This document shows, piece by piece, positions 14,167-26,100 of a stretch of DNA of 43,440 bases. The DNA lies in the IMG/VR virus record IMGVR_UViG_3300017720_000014, positions 1 through 43,440 of that record; one strand, given 5' to 3'. Every line of letters starts with the position of its first letter. Positions within the stretch are counted from its first letter, which is position 1. Under the pieces are notes generated by a model. It saw only the letters and a list, made by a program, of their open reading frames with translations, had not been told where the DNA came from and searched no databases. Position numbers and translations under genes: made by a program. The stretch comes from a virus.

Positions 14167-17100
14167 GCTACTGCGATCACTCTTAGGTTTTTAATCACAG
14201 GATATTTAGATTGGTTAGTCCCTGTAAAGACTATCTTAATCTGGAATCCAGTGAAACTAGGGAGATTGTCTACTGTATACTGATATTCACGATAAACAGT
14301 ATCATCAGGTGGAATAAAGAGATCTGGTAGACCGCTATTATTCTTGGGATCAATAATTTGATCACCAACACCATCTCCATCTATATCTACGAGGTTTAAG
14401 AAGCCAGGAAATAATTCAAATCCTGGTGTAACTTCGCTAGAATCTGCTCTTAGAGTACTATGTAGAACTCTGAAATCAGTTGTTGGTGGTCTACGACTAT
14501 CGAAGATCACTTTTAATGATGTAGCAGGATTCTTAATGTAGATAGGATTAGACATGTAGTAAGAAGCATGTGGATCGTTAAATCTTTGCTTCGCTCTAGG
14601 GTCAGTTAGATAATCTGTTATTGGGGCATTTAGTCTGTTCTCATAGAATAGAGAAGAGGCACCCTCAAGATCAACAGTAGGTGAGTTGTAATCATCTCCA
14701 CCGTTATCTAATTCAACAGTAATTGTATGCGATTTAGATCTAGTAATAGAACCTAATTTATTAGATTCATTAACTCTAGCAGCAATAATTCTTGTTGATT
14801 CTAACTGATTAATTCTATTCAGTCCTATGTTTTCAAAACCAGCATCTACAAATGATGCTTCACCACCATCAACAGATGTACCCGAAATACTCCTCAATTG
14901 GAGCGAAAGGAAATCTGTAGATCCAAAGGTGGTTGCTTGTAATAAAGGTCTTACAGCGTCATACTGAATGTTCTTAGAAGCATAAACAGAGTTACCACCA
15001 CCAGATGCTTCTTCAGCAACCGAGAGTTGTGGAATATTGTTAGTATTGTCATCAGTGCCTCTGCTAGTTCCTCTATCGATTTTGATGTAATATTCATCAA
15101 TACCAACTTGAGAAGTTTCGACACTATGCTCTGTATTAATTCTTGTTAAAGAAATACCATTTAACTCATACTTGGTGACAACATCACCTTTAATATGATT
15201 TAAAGCATTGGTTCCATTAGAACCTCTGACTACACCACCAAGACTAGAAATACCAACACTAGTGTAAGATATAATCTCACTATTCATGAAAGCATACCCA
15301 GTATTAGCAGCACTAACTACAGCACCTTCAAACTCAGCAAACTGACTTGTTGATGCAATAGAAATACTAGTTTCATTAGAAGCAACATCTACACTCAATT
15401 CTGTAGGAAGAACATCAGATTTGGCATCAGAAATGATAACCTTATTACCTGTTCCATACATTCCATGATTTCTATGATCTACCTTAAGGTACTCACCTGT
15501 GTAGTTTCCTCCTTGCTCGTCATATTGCCATATGTCAAGTCCAGAATCTATAACTGAACCAGTGCTATGAACATAAGTTAAATCATTAGAAGTTACATCG
15601 AATTCCTGTGCCTGAACATTTGTTAGATACAGAGTATCAACTCCCGATATAGAACTAATAGCAACACGAGCACCAGAACCAGCATTACCTGTACCTGCAG
15701 TTGCAAGTCCAATAATATCACCAACTTTGTAACCATTACCATCATTTACTACAGTAGCAGCAGTGATAGCAGATAGTCCAGCTGAAACAGTGACATTTAA
15801 AGTTAGTCCAGAACCATCTCCAGTAATATTGTAAGTACTGACTGGGTTTGTAGGAGTTCCATGTCCTGTACCACCAGTTAGAATACCAATAGTACCATCA
15901 ACTGGTCCTCCTTGATCATCAACAAATGCATAGCGATGAGACTGATTACTCTCACTAATCTTTCTTCCCTGAGTAAATACAGTTCCAATTAATCCAGCAT
16001 TAGTTGTGGTAGTAATACCAATCTTAGCTTTCTTAGGAAGACCTGTAATAGGGTTGAAGTTTAGAGGAGGAACTTGACTATTATTTGGTTCAATAGGTGG
16101 ATTAAAGAATGTTAATAATCCTCTATTTGCTGTATACTTTGCTCTATAAAGTTTGAATGTCAAATCTTCAAACTGAGATGGAGTCCAAGTAGATCCGTTC
16201 TGAGATTTAAAGAGTGAACCCATAGCAAATTGCTGTGAGTAAATCTTACCTTGAGCAGAAGGAAGAGTCTGTTGGTTCAGAGCTTTCTGACCCATTTCAC
16301 CACAGAATACTTCATACTCATCACTATCTGATAATAGAACAATAGCAAATTGTGAACTAGGTTCTAAGTAAACAGGCGATGGGAAAACAATAGTTGTTGC
16401 TACACTACCATCAGTAGATGTTGTTATGTCAGATGGACGCAATGTTACCATTGCATTTCTATGAATAATATTAAGTGTAGGTAAACCTAACTCAACTGTT
16501 CTAATCTGAATATTTACTGGAGTTGTACCAGAAGTAACTTGGGAAAAGAAAACATCAAGTTTAGTAATCCATGCACCTTCAGGTCCAGTGATAATAGATT
16601 GTGCAAGAGGGTCTCTATCTCTCTCACGAATAATTGTATTAGTACGCTGAATAACCCTTGTTATGTTATTAACAACAGTTCTAGTTCTGTCAATAACTCT
16701 AGTGTTATTGATAATAACAGGGGGTGGTGGAGGTGGAGGTGGTGGGGGTAAGGGGTCGGATCTTTGTATATCAATCGTCGATAGATTAGTTACTGTGGTA
16801 GTTTCTAGAGTTGTAATTCTAACATCAGTCTGAACAAGTCGTGTAGTACCAGTTGCTAAGAATCTACCAATACCACTAGAAATTAATGTGCTGCCTGGTA
16901 AAGGAGTGGCATTTGTTTCACTGGAAGTTAATTTAAAGTCTCTGTTACCAGATCTAATTCTTACCTGAGGTATAGGAGTTGCATTGGGATCTCTAATCCA
17001 CATTGCACCAATTAAATCACCAAAGTTATCAGAAACTAATCTTACTCTTGCTACACTTGCTTGAGCACCACTGGTCAATCCTCTAAGAACCATATTAGTT

Positions 17101-20100
17101 GGTGCAAATCCAAAGAACGCTCCTTGTGCTTGCTCACAGAGTCCAACAGTATCAATATTTAAAACTGTTGATGCTTGTGAATATCCATTTGGTAATGTAG
17201 AACTTGGGTCATATGGATTAATGTCATATGTTTCTGTAGGATTAGAGAATGGTCCTTTCTTATGATTTGGAGCAGCTAGTCTAAATTCAAAGGCAGTTGC
17301 ACCAATAGTTCCTCTAATCGTTTCTCCAATCTGGAATGATCCTGTAACATTAAATACTTCTAAAAGTTTAGGTATAACATCTATACCGCCAATGTTGTCA
17401 AAGAATGGATAGAAATTAGTAAGTGCTTTAAGACCTACTGCAGAAAACTCTACATTTCTAGAACGACAGAATGGATCAAAATTTTCTTCTGCAATAAATG
17501 TATTTTCAGAACGAATATCATCTCTTTGTACAGTTCTACCAACTTCAGCAGTTGTTACCGTTGCAGATCCACCACCATTACCTTCACGAGTTACTGTAAA
17601 GTTAGCAGCAACTTGGTTGTTAAAGACAGTAATACCAATAGTATTTCTGATAACATTTTGTGTTCTTCTAGTATTGATCCAATTATCAACAGATGGAGTT
17701 AAACGAACTTCTCCAGTGTATGCAACAACATGGAATGGGTTGATGTTGTTTGTTTTAGTAGCAAAATTCTGCTCAATATAAACTTCATCCTCATATTTTA
17801 GAGTAAGAAGATTACCAGTTTTTTGTGTATTTGTGTCATCAAGTAAATCAAAATCAGTACTGTAATCTAATTGCTGCACTGATACATCTGTCTTAGGAGC
17901 AACTTGTAAGTTAACAGACTCAAATTCTCTCATTGGTCTAAGTTCTTTGAGATCTACATCAATCTCAGCAGGAGAACTTGCTGACATGAAATCGTAACTA
18001 CTAAATGAATCTACAAAAAATCCTGATTTGAATCTATCAAAACCTTGAGCATCTCTAATTTGGAGAGCTTCTGCACTCTTTTCCAAAAGATTCAATGTAG
18101 TTATCTCTTCTAAATTCTTAACCCTATCAGCAATTTTGCCGATATCTTTCATAGTATATCTACGATTCTGTTTTAAAAATACTCTTGCATCTTCTATATT
18201 CTTAAGATATGCAGGAAGAAGAAGCGTAGCAATTTCAATACATTTATCTTGTGATTCTGGGGGTAATGGTTGTCTAGAAGGTGTACCTCTCAACAATAAG
18301 AACTCACCGTTTTGATGTAAAACTAATTTGTCTATTCTAGGAAGATAATAATTATAGTCAAATACAACTGACTCATTAGGTGTTAAAAGTCTATCTGGTT
18401 TTCCAGTAAAATCTCTAGAAGTATAGAAGAATGGAGATACTGTAGCAGACGCTGGATCGTATACGGAAACCTGTGGTCTAAAATCTAATACATCATGTGC
18501 AGGAGTTCTTGATGGTCCTATTGATGGAATATCATTTTTATATCTTTCTGCACCGTAACTATTAACAGTAAATATATCTCCAGTATCACCACTAGGAACA
18601 TCATATCTGTTGTATATGATTAATACTTTTCTATGAGGAACAAATGCTCCAGAGTTTCTAACAATTCTAGAATAATCATAGTACTGATTCTTTTGTCCTT
18701 TGTCTAGCATGTAACTGCTAGTAATATCATTATACTTACCAGGTGTTGTTGCTTGAACTGTAGCAACAGCAGTTGATTCTTCAAATTCTAATAATTCTAA
18801 TAATGTAAATTTGTTATCGGTAAGATATACAATATTAATCTGATTATTACCAGAATCAATAGAGACTACTCTAGCGATTGCTTTACTAACCTTTCCTGCA
18901 ATTTTTTCACCAATAATTGCTTCAGTAAAAATATCATCAGTAGATGTGAATGTTATTTTATCAAGTACAGGTGTGTTAGTGTCTAAAGACTCATAGACTG
19001 CAACAATATCAGTAGCATCTGGATAGTTTAAACAAATTTCTTTATCTTGAACTCTAACACCATATAGAGCACTATGATTCAATCCATCGTTAATACTAGT
19101 TCCAGCATTAGTTCCAGATCTTTTATTTGCAGATCTTGTAATTTCTGTTTGTTGACATCTCTTAAATTCTTTAACTTTGTTTTTAATATTTGATTTTTGA
19201 ACAGTAACATTTACTCTAATATTACTCTGACTTGGATTCAATCCATATAATGTAATACTAGTTCCAGTTATTATGATTTGATCTTCAGTAATAGATTGTA
19301 TAGTTCCATTTGAATATGCCACAGAATATCTTTCTTGATCAAAAGCAACAAAAGTTACATCATCAAGATTGACTGAGGTTATTGGAAGAACTAATTGACC
19401 CAATGAATTACTACTTTCATTAGTTACTTGAGAACTAAGGAATAGAGTAGAATCACCAAAATCTACATTAGAAACTCCTATATCTGGAATTCTAGAAATT
19501 AAAGATGAATTCTGTAATGAAACATCCTGTACACCTCTATATCCAATACCATCAAATGCTTTTACTCCACCATCAAACACATCGGTAACAGTTGTCATTG
19601 TACCGACTTTCATTGTTTGTCCATCAGCAGCAACTTCTAGAACAACATTACGAGTAGGAACATCCAGAGCAGCACCTGCTGTATTTGCAGCAGCACCGTA
19701 AGTAAATATATCACCTGGTTTCCATACTAGGAAACTGTCTGCCCTTGGAGAAGTAACTGTACCATCAGAAGCAACATTAAATTGACCGTTTCCAAAACCA
19801 GTAGGAATTACTTGATTTAATTTTTTAGTAGCAGTGAAACTATTTCCGCTTTGAGCAAAATCATATACATCATTAATACCATAAGCAGTTATTTTCTCAA
19901 TAGTTCTTGATACAGTTTCGTCACCATTAATACTAATTTTTTCACCTTGTCTAAAAGTTCCTGAAGTTTGAGTAACTTGTATGCTGCTAGATCCAGCACC
20001 TGCAATAACAGCATATCCTTCAGCACCACTTTCTTTACCAACAATATATCCAGATTGATTAAGTTCTGATGCACTTACATTATCATTTAATTTTAATGAT

Positions 20101-21494
20101 GTATATGTTTGGATATCATAAAGATATAAGTTCCAATCAGTTGAATTATTTTCATATGCAGCATCTCTTAATGAGAATCCATATACCTTTGCATCACCAA
20201 TTTTCTCAGCAGTACCAGCAGCAGTTGCACTCCCACCAAGAGGACCTCCCATTAATTCTATTCTATTGGTAAGTGTAGTAATACCACTTACATTGTTGAC
20301 GAGGAACTTATTCCCCATTTCAAAATTAAATGATTGATTCTCAATTTTTTGAGTTTCTCTTGGTTTATCAAAATCAATTATACTAGGAGCAGTTTTATCA
20401 ATATCATATCCATAAACATATGCTTTACCAGCAGTTACTTTTAAACACGCAAGATCATCATCTGGTTCGTTGCCATCAAATGTAGTTTGTCCTTGATAGT
20501 ATATACCATCATTACCAAGACGATCATTGAGACATTCAGCCATGTTAACCATGAATGGATTAACAACATAGTTTCCAGACTCATCATAAGTCCTTTTAGC
20601 AAAATAATCTCTGATCTTATTATATTCAGTATCTCTTTTTAGTGAATATATTGCACCTTCTTTAACTCTAAGTACCTCTACAAAATCAGTATCATCAAAA
20701 TCTGTAATTGTTTTCTTGGCTAATGTAAGTTTTATTTGCAGTCTATCAGCACCTGGTGCTGCAAAGTTAGAAAATCCTTTTGCATTATCATATAAACTCT
20801 CATCTCCCTTCGCACTAACAGCAGTTTCTATAACCTGTAGACCAACCCTAAATGATGGAGACTGATTGTATTGATCTAATATAATTGTTTGCTTATTTAC
20901 TTTTACAAATGATCCTCTAATAAAATAAACACCATCGTCAATAGAAGCTGCAGAACCTGTAGTACATGCATTTAATGCTATTGTAGATGCAAGAGTTCCA
21001 CCAGCATTAATTGTTGTATTACCATAAGTTACTGATTCTTCTGCAACAAGAATTTCACCATCTGTGAAGAATGAAAAATCTCCAGTAGAAGATGAATTAA
21101 TATATTTTACATAAAAAGTATCGTAATCTCTATCTGATTGTGTAGCAGTAATATAATTAATTACTTTTGCAGTAACTCCGCTATTTTGTCCCTTAAATCT
21201 TTTTCCTATTACATTATTAGCATAGACAGAAACATCAGTACCTAAATGTGTTGGATTAACTTGAACAGCATAATATTGTCCGTCAAATGTTGTTGAACCA
21301 GGAATGACTAATGCACCCTCTTTAAACATATGACTACCATAAGTCTCTATCTGATTTTGCAGAATAGATTGCAAAGTAGATAGTTCCCTAGCCTGAACTG
21401 GAAAACCAGGTTTGAATAGGACACGATGATAACCTTTACTAGGATCAAAATCGTCGTAATAGGGACTTACATTAAGATTAGTCTGTTGTGGCAT
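14163..21494 (-). CDS. DUF4815-type baseplate/tail structural protein, 2443 aa
   Basis: A 2,443-residue structural protein at the T4 gp9-gp12 position. The N-terminus (NLNVSPYYDDFDPSKGYHRV, then KPGFPVQARELSTLQSILQN) is the DUF4815 signature of myovirus baseplate-associated proteins. At about residues 1583-1592 there are ten consecutive prolines, followed by an Asn/Arg/Thr-rich segment (NNTRVIDRTRTVV) likely to form a trimeric stalk, and then the phrase RDPLAQSI found in many phage fiber-attachment proteins. Later parts hold GxGY repeats and a C-terminal beta domain with DGDGVGDQI, a possible calcium-binding loop. It probably connects the baseplate with side fibers. It starts four bases after gp8 ends and ends in an ATGA overlap. 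Confidence 0.88.
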   Translation of the reverse strand: MPQQTNLNVSPYYDDFDPSKGYHRVLFKPGFPVQARELSTLQSILQNQIETYGSHMFKEGALVIPGSTTFDGQYYAVQVNPTHLGTDVSVYANNVIGKRFKGQNSGVTAKVINYITATQSDRDYDTFYVKYINSSSTGDFSFFTDGEILVAEESVTYGNTTINAGGTLASTIALNACTTGSAASIDDGVYFIRGSFVKVNKQTIILDQYNQSPSFRVGLQVIETAVSAKGDESLYDNAKGFSNFAAPGADRLQIKLTLAKKTITDFDDTDFVEVLRVKEGAIYSLKRDTEYNKIRDYFAKRTYDESGNYVVNPFMVNMAECLNDRLGNDGIYYQGQTTFDGNEPDDDLACLKVTAGKAYVYGYDIDKTAPSIIDFDKPRETQKIENQSFNFEMGNKFLVNNVSGITTLTNRIELMGGPLGGSATAAGTAEKIGDAKVYGFSLRDAAYENNSTDWNLYLYDIQTYTSLKLNDNVSASELNQSGYIVGKESGAEGYAVIAGAGSSSIQVTQTSGTFRQGEKISINGDETVSRTIEKITAYGINDVYDFAQSGNSFTATKKLNQVIPTGFGNGQFNVASDGTVTSPRADSFLVWKPGDIFTYGAAANTAGAALDVPTRNVVLEVAADGQTMKVGTMTTVTDVFDGGVKAFDGIGYRGVQDVSLQNSSLISRIPDIGVSNVDFGDSTLFLSSQVTNESSNSLGQLVLPITSVNLDDVTFVAFDQERYSVAYSNGTIQSITEDQIIITGTSITLYGLNPSQSNIRVNVTVQKSNIKNKVKEFKRCQQTEITRSANKRSGTNAGTSINDGLNHSALYGVRVQDKEICLNYPDATDIVAVYESLDTNTPVLDKITFTSTDDIFTEAIIGEKIAGKVSKAIARVVSIDSGNNQINIVYLTDNKFTLLELLEFEESTAVATVQATTPGKYNDITSSYMLDKGQKNQYYDYSRIVRNSGAFVPHRKVLIIYNRYDVPSGDTGDIFTVNSYGAERYKNDIPSIGPSRTPAHDVLDFRPQVSVYDPASATVSPFFYTSRDFTGKPDRLLTPNESVVFDYNYYLPRIDKLVLHQNGEFLLLRGTPSRQPLPPESQDKCIEIATLLLPAYLKNIEDARVFLKQNRRYTMKDIGKIADRVKNLEEITTLNLLEKSAEALQIRDAQGFDRFKSGFFVDSFSSYDFMSASSPAEIDVDLKELRPMREFESVNLQVAPKTDVSVQQLDYSTDFDLLDDTNTQKTGNLLTLKYEDEVYIEQNFATKTNNINPFHVVAYTGEVRLTPSVDNWINTRRTQNVIRNTIGITVFNNQVAANFTVTREGNGGGSATVTTAEVGRTVQRDDIRSENTFIAEENFDPFCRSRNVEFSAVGLKALTNFYPFFDNIGGIDVIPKLLEVFNVTGSFQIGETIRGTIGATAFEFRLAAPNHKKGPFSNPTETYDINPYDPSSTLPNGYSQASTVLNIDTVGLCEQAQGAFFGFAPTNMVLRGLTSGAQASVARVRLVSDNFGDLIGAMWIRDPNATPIPQVRIRSGNRDFKLTSSETNATPLPGSTLISSGIGRFLATGTTRLVQTDVRITTLETTTVTNLSTIDIQRSDPLPPPPPPPPPPVIINNTRVIDRTRTVVNNITRVIQRTNTIIRERDRDPLAQSIITGPEGAWITKLDVFFSQVTSGTTPVNIQIRTVELGLPTLNIIHRNAMVTLRPSDITTSTDGSVATTIVFPSPVYLEPSSQFAIVLLSDSDEYEVFCGEMGQKALNQQTLPSAQGKIYSQQFAMGSLFKSQNGSTWTPSQFEDLTFKLYRAKYTANRGLLTFFNPPIEPNNSQVPPLNFNPITGLPKKAKIGITTTTNAGLIGTVFTQGRKISESNQSHRYAFVDDQGGPVDGTIGILTGGTGHGTPTNPVSTYNITGDGSGLTLNVTVSAGLSAITAATVVNDGNGYKVGDIIGLATAGTGNAGSGARVAISSISGVDTLYLTNVQAQEFDVTSNDLTYVHSTGSVIDSGLDIWQYDEQGGNYTGEYLKVDHRNHGMYGTGNKVIISDAKSDVLPTELSVDVASNETSISIASTSQFAEFEGAVVSAANTGYAFMNSEIISYTSVGISSLGGVVRGSNGTNALNHIKGDVVTKYELNGISLTRINTEHSVETSQVGIDEYYIKIDRGTSRGTDDNTNNIPQLSVAEEASGGGNSVYASKNIQYDAVRPLLQATTFGSTDFLSLQLRSISGTSVDGGEASFVDAGFENIGLNRINQLESTRIIAARVNESNKLGSITRSKSHTITVELDNGGDDYNSPTVDLEGASSLFYENRLNAPITDYLTDPRAKQRFNDPHASYYMSNPIYIKNPATSLKVIFDSRRPPTTDFRVLHSTLRADSSEVTPGFELFPGFLNLVDIDGDGVGDQIIDPKNNSGLPDLFIPPDDTVYREYQYTVDNLPSFTGFQIKIVFTGTNQSKYPVIKNLRVIAVA

Positions 21495-21498
21495 CTTC

Positions 21499-23070
21499 TT
21501 AGAATTCTAATACGATTTTGATGTCTTCTTTTTGGCGTTCATTTCTTGTAATAGATGGTCTATTATCAAGGTAAATAATTTCACCTGTTCTTTTATTTAT
21601 CTCAGGTCCAGCAAGACCACTTGTAAACTGTACGCCAAGGTCTACAACTTTACCAGATGGTGTAGTTGTTGAGATTCCAGAGAAACCTCCATCTATGTTT
21701 ACACTGAATCCACTAGAGATGACAGCATCACCAGCAGCAGTAAAATCAACAACTTTTGCATCTCCACCAACACCTATGTTATCAGTTTGATCATATAATG
21801 AAGGGTGAAGATAAAGATTCCTATCTTGGAAATACTTGATTACTGTTGTATTCACATCATATGAAGCAACATAACCTCTGGCAGTTCCAACACCAGGTAT
21901 ATTTTGTGTGATTTCTGAACCGACTGCAAGAGTCTGTGTAAGATCACCAGAAAATTTCAAAGCATTAGCTGCGGAATATTCTGATGTGTTAAGAACAGAA
22001 GTAGATCCAGCACCAGCAGCAACTGGATTCTTAACAACTCCTACTTGAGAGAATGTTGTGTCCGAAATAAAATCATATGTAGAATTATCAAACCTAGTAT
22101 AAATCAAAACTTTATCAGTTCCTAATTCCTTATAAAGATCAAATCCATGACCATTAGAAGGAGGAATAATCGGTGTTAATTTAGCAAACTTTGTAGCACT
22201 ACCATTAATAGAAGAAAGATCAACCCTACCATAACTGTAACCTTGTCCTCCTGCAGTCACTTTTGCATAAATTAATTGACCATTGGTATTGGTCTGAACT
22301 CGGACTTTACCCCCAGTTCCATCACCTAGTATATCAACTTCTATCGGAGATGCAAGGAAGGAATAACCCTCACCTTGAGCATCAATAGAAACAACTTTAA
22401 TTTGATTGTTATTTACCGTAGAATCTCCGTTATCTCGAACCACTTTGACTTCATTCTCAGTGCTTGATGACCATTCGTTAGGAACAGCAACATACTCAGT
22501 AGAGTCAAATTTTACAATATCAGCAGGAGGAACCGTAAATAGATACTTCCACAAATAACCGTCGCCACTGACACCAGCAGCAGATGGTTCAAGATCAGTA
22601 AATGTAGGTTCATCAAGAGATGCACCAGCAGTAGATGTAATACCTGCAGATCCGTTATCAATGCAAATATAGACTCTAAAGTCTTTATTGATTATGTAAA
22701 AGTTTGCAGAATAGAGTCTACTAGAGTTAGAAACTAGTGATCTATTAGTTACATCATAATCATGACGGTACATATCATATGATGTACCTTTTGTCCATTG
22801 AACTTTTCTTACTAATCTACGAACATCACCTGGTAAAACTTTTCTACCAAACATCATCGTATCGTATACATGGTTTATGTAACTAATACTATCTGTTGGT
22901 GATGGTGGTTGAACAGTTGTACTATTCCATGTACTTGTTCTTCCATATCCAGTTTCTGTTGGATTAGCCAGACCCAAAAAAGTATAATAGGAGTTATTAC
23001 CACTAATTACCGATTCAACGAAATTATTAGCATTAATGATCCTAAACTGGTCTGTGATAATTGCGGCCAT
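21499..23070 (-). CDS. 8: Baseplate wedge protein gp8
   Basis: A 523-residue baseplate wedge protein (T4 gp8 is 334). The N-terminal half matches the gp8 family layout: ITDQFRIINANNFVESV, then a segment YYTFLGLANPT, then VYDTMMFGRKV, then VRRLVRKVQWTKGTSYDMYR, then FRVYICIDN and YLWKYLFTVPPADIVKF. In T4, gp8 joins gp6, gp7, gp10, gp25 and gp53 in the wedge. The extra length is a C-terminal beta region with GxGY-like repeats (GEGYSFLASPIEV, GQGYSYGRV). A perfect late promoter stands 34-41 bases upstream, inside the end of the giant gene, so gp8 can be expressed apart from it. No clear Shine-Dalgarno sequence. Confidence 0.9.
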   Translation of the reverse strand: MAAIITDQFRIINANNFVESVISGNNSYYTFLGLANPTETGYGRTSTWNSTTVQPPSPTDSISYINHVYDTMMFGRKVLPGDVRRLVRKVQWTKGTSYDMYRHDYDVTNRSLVSNSSRLYSANFYIINKDFRVYICIDNGSAGITSTAGASLDEPTFTDLEPSAAGVSGDGYLWKYLFTVPPADIVKFDSTEYVAVPNEWSSSTENEVKVVRDNGDSTVNNNQIKVVSIDAQGEGYSFLASPIEVDILGDGTGGKVRVQTNTNGQLIYAKVTAGGQGYSYGRVDLSSINGSATKFAKLTPIIPPSNGHGFDLYKELGTDKVLIYTRFDNSTYDFISDTTFSQVGVVKNPVAAGAGSTSVLNTSEYSAANALKFSGDLTQTLAVGSEITQNIPGVGTARGYVASYDVNTTVIKYFQDRNLYLHPSLYDQTDNIGVGGDAKVVDFTAAGDAVISSGFSVNIDGGFSGISTTTPSGKVVDLGVQFTSGLAGPEINKRTGEIIYLDNRPSITRNERQKEDIKIVLEF

Positions 23071-23103
23071 TACATCTGTAGAACTAAAGGTCTAACTTTT
23101 TTG

Positions 23104-23111
23104 TATTTATA
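23104..23111 (-). promoter_or_regulatory. T4-type late promoter overlapping a stop codon
   Basis: The minus strand reads CTATAAATAC, an exact TATAAATA octamer 34 bases ahead of the gp8 start. The TAA stop of the giant gene (23107-23109) lies inside the octamer. It would start late transcription of gp8, the DUF4815 protein and the downstream fiber and neck genes. Confidence 0.83.
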
Positions 23112-26100
23112 GAAGTTTGGGCAGAGCTCCTGTTCCCCTATGCCCAACACCCCTTCGTAAAACTAGAGGGAACTTGCTAAGTTCATTGTCATAAGACAAT
23201 CCCTTGACATCAAGAGCAATAGGAGATCCTGCTCTGTTTACATCGCCAAATCTTCCCCAAGTGAAGTGAGCGTAAGCAAATCCAGTGGATCCTACGCCAA
23301 CCATATCACTAGTGTCAGTGTATGATGCTATGTTAGCAGTAATGATGCCTTGACGACCACCATTACGGTAACTAATTGCACTTGCATAGTAAATATTATC
23401 TCCATAATATGTGCTGATAGAAACTATATCAGTGTCATGCGTATCAATACTTGTTATAGCAATTCCTGCTGTATTAATACCTGTTCCATATAATTTGAAT
23501 GGATAGTTTGTTGAGAATCCTGTTGCATCATTACCATTGTTAACATAATCTTGATTATCAATTAGAATCTCAAGTGCCAAATCAGTACCGATACCAGCAG
23601 TAGTTCCTATACCAGTAACCACACCTATGTATCCAGCAACATCAGCAACTAATGGTTCTATACCAGATAGATTTTCAAAATTAACACCAGTGGCAGCAGT
23701 TGTACCAAAACCAACAGGAGCAATAGCAAGTAAACCAAACGATTCTGTTAGTAAACCATCAGTATCTTTAAAGTTGCCAACAGTATCTACAAAAACTGCA
23801 GTATCTGTTGTAGAAAGAACTCCAATAATATTTCCAATAGGATTGATTTGAGCTTCATATGAATCTCTTGCTTTAGAAACTAAAGAACCATCAATAAACA
23901 AATCTCCCTTCTGCTTAATCCATGTCATAGGTTTGTAGTTATCGTTACTAACACCTGGACCTTGATAGAATGGAGTTTCTACCGTAGCAGCACTATCAAT
24001 TCTCTTGATAATTCTATCTTCAATTTGTGCAAAGTTTGACTGATCTTTAGTAACTTTATTGAACTGCATTTCAGCACTCTTATCTAATCTTAAAGCGTCA
24101 CCTTTCTTGATATTTTCATTAATATCAAATATGAAACTATCTTGTCCTATTGTTCCTCTGTAGAAGAAGATAACAACATTATCATTTACAGTTGGAGCAC
24201 TAGAGAATTCTATAATAGAACCACCAGTAAAGACATAGTTTAAATTTGGTTCTTGAAGTACTCCGTTAATGAATACTAATAGAACAGTAGATAAATCAAT
24301 TTCAGTAGAGTCTTGATCGTTTCTGTCAATTTCAAAACTGACCAACTGTGACTGATAGAATAGTGGGAATCTCATCTGATTTCCATCTTGATTTGGTTTG
24401 ATGTTATCAAGATAATCAATATTACCAAACTGCCAAGAAGCAACTGTATCAGTAAAGACTTCTATTACTTCTAGTTCAAAGTTTCTAAAGTTATCACCTG
24501 CTTTAGGATCTGTAGAAAGACCAGCAACAGTAAATACATCTCCACGCTTAAATCCATATCCTTTCTTACTAAACTCCCAGTTAGAAACTTCAGCAAGAGT
24601 TGATCCAATACCAGTGGCAGTTTGAATACCAGATATTTGAACACTAACAGAACAACCAACACCAGTTTCTGTTCCACCACCAATTCTTGATAATCCAACA
24701 ATAGGTAGATTTTCACCGTTTGGTTCAGGAGCAAAGACGGAATCATATTCACCAGTGTATCCAGTTCCACCAGCACCAATACTGAATATCAAAGATCCAC
24801 CAGCACCAACAAGAGCATTAATTTCTGCATTGACTCCTTTAGTTGGAGATGACAATGCAATACCAATAGTTCCTAATCCAGTTTGATATCCAGAACCAAA
24901 GGATAGAGGATACCATTGAGCGACAGTACCACCTTGAACATAAGTATGCCCAATTGTGTTAGGTCCGACATTTACTTCAAATGTGCGAGCAGAAACAATA
25001 CCAGAGATAGGATATGCCTCATCGAAACTTGGGAATAGATTGCTTGTAACACCAACTTGAACTACTCCACCACCAGTATAATCATGCTGTAAAGTAGAGA
25101 CTCCAACGAATGTTTCAAATGATGTTGTTGTTCCAACAGATCTAACTTTAAAGTGATAACCAAATTTTCCTGTTGGATATGTTTTAGTACCATATGCACA
25201 AGTAACACCTATACCTCTCAATTTTAAACTTTCGGGAGCAACTAATCCATGATTCTGAGCAGTAAATCTAACAATACCAGTCTCAGGATTATATACTGCA
25301 TTTGATACAGTTAAAGCAGCACCTGCCCAAGAATCGATATAAAGTGTGCTAGAAGCAGCACTTACAAATCTGTGTTCAAATCCACCACCAGTTCTAATCG
25401 CTCCAGTTGATGCATTGGCAAAAGTATGAGCATAGTTTCCACCACTAATAACTGCGTTTGATGCTTCATGACCTGCCATGATATCATAACGATGCTCACT
25501 AGTATCAGTTGAAATACCTGCTTGGAAAGTAACAGTTCCATTTTGTTTTCTAATACCATTTGCTACTGAACCAGCAAATCTATGAACATATTGATCACCA
25601 GTATTAGTCTTACCAACATCTATAGCAAATGAATTTACTGTTGTACTTGCAACCGCTACCCAATCACCGCTAATTGGATCGGTAATTCTTGGATATAAAT
25701 GAGGGGTAACATAGTTATCTTGTGAACACTCAAGTTTAATTGAATTATTCTCGATAAGAACATAATTGCCGTTCATCATTCCATGACCAGTAGCAGTTAC
25801 TGTCATAATACCTGCAACAGGATCATAAACAATATCTTCTGCAGTATCTAAAGTATATCCAGCAGTAATTTTAATTGGTTGGTCAAATGATCTATCACGC
25901 TTCTGATCCATACTACCAACACCAGCACTAACGAATGTATGGTTGTATGCACCGCCACCAACAATTACTGATCTAGTAATACTATTAGGTGTTCCTGATA
26001 CAAAAGTATGTGTGGCATTGTCATATGACTTCATGCCATTGGTTCTGAATGTATTAGTAGTTACATTAGAAACTTTAATCCATGTATTATGATAAGGATC

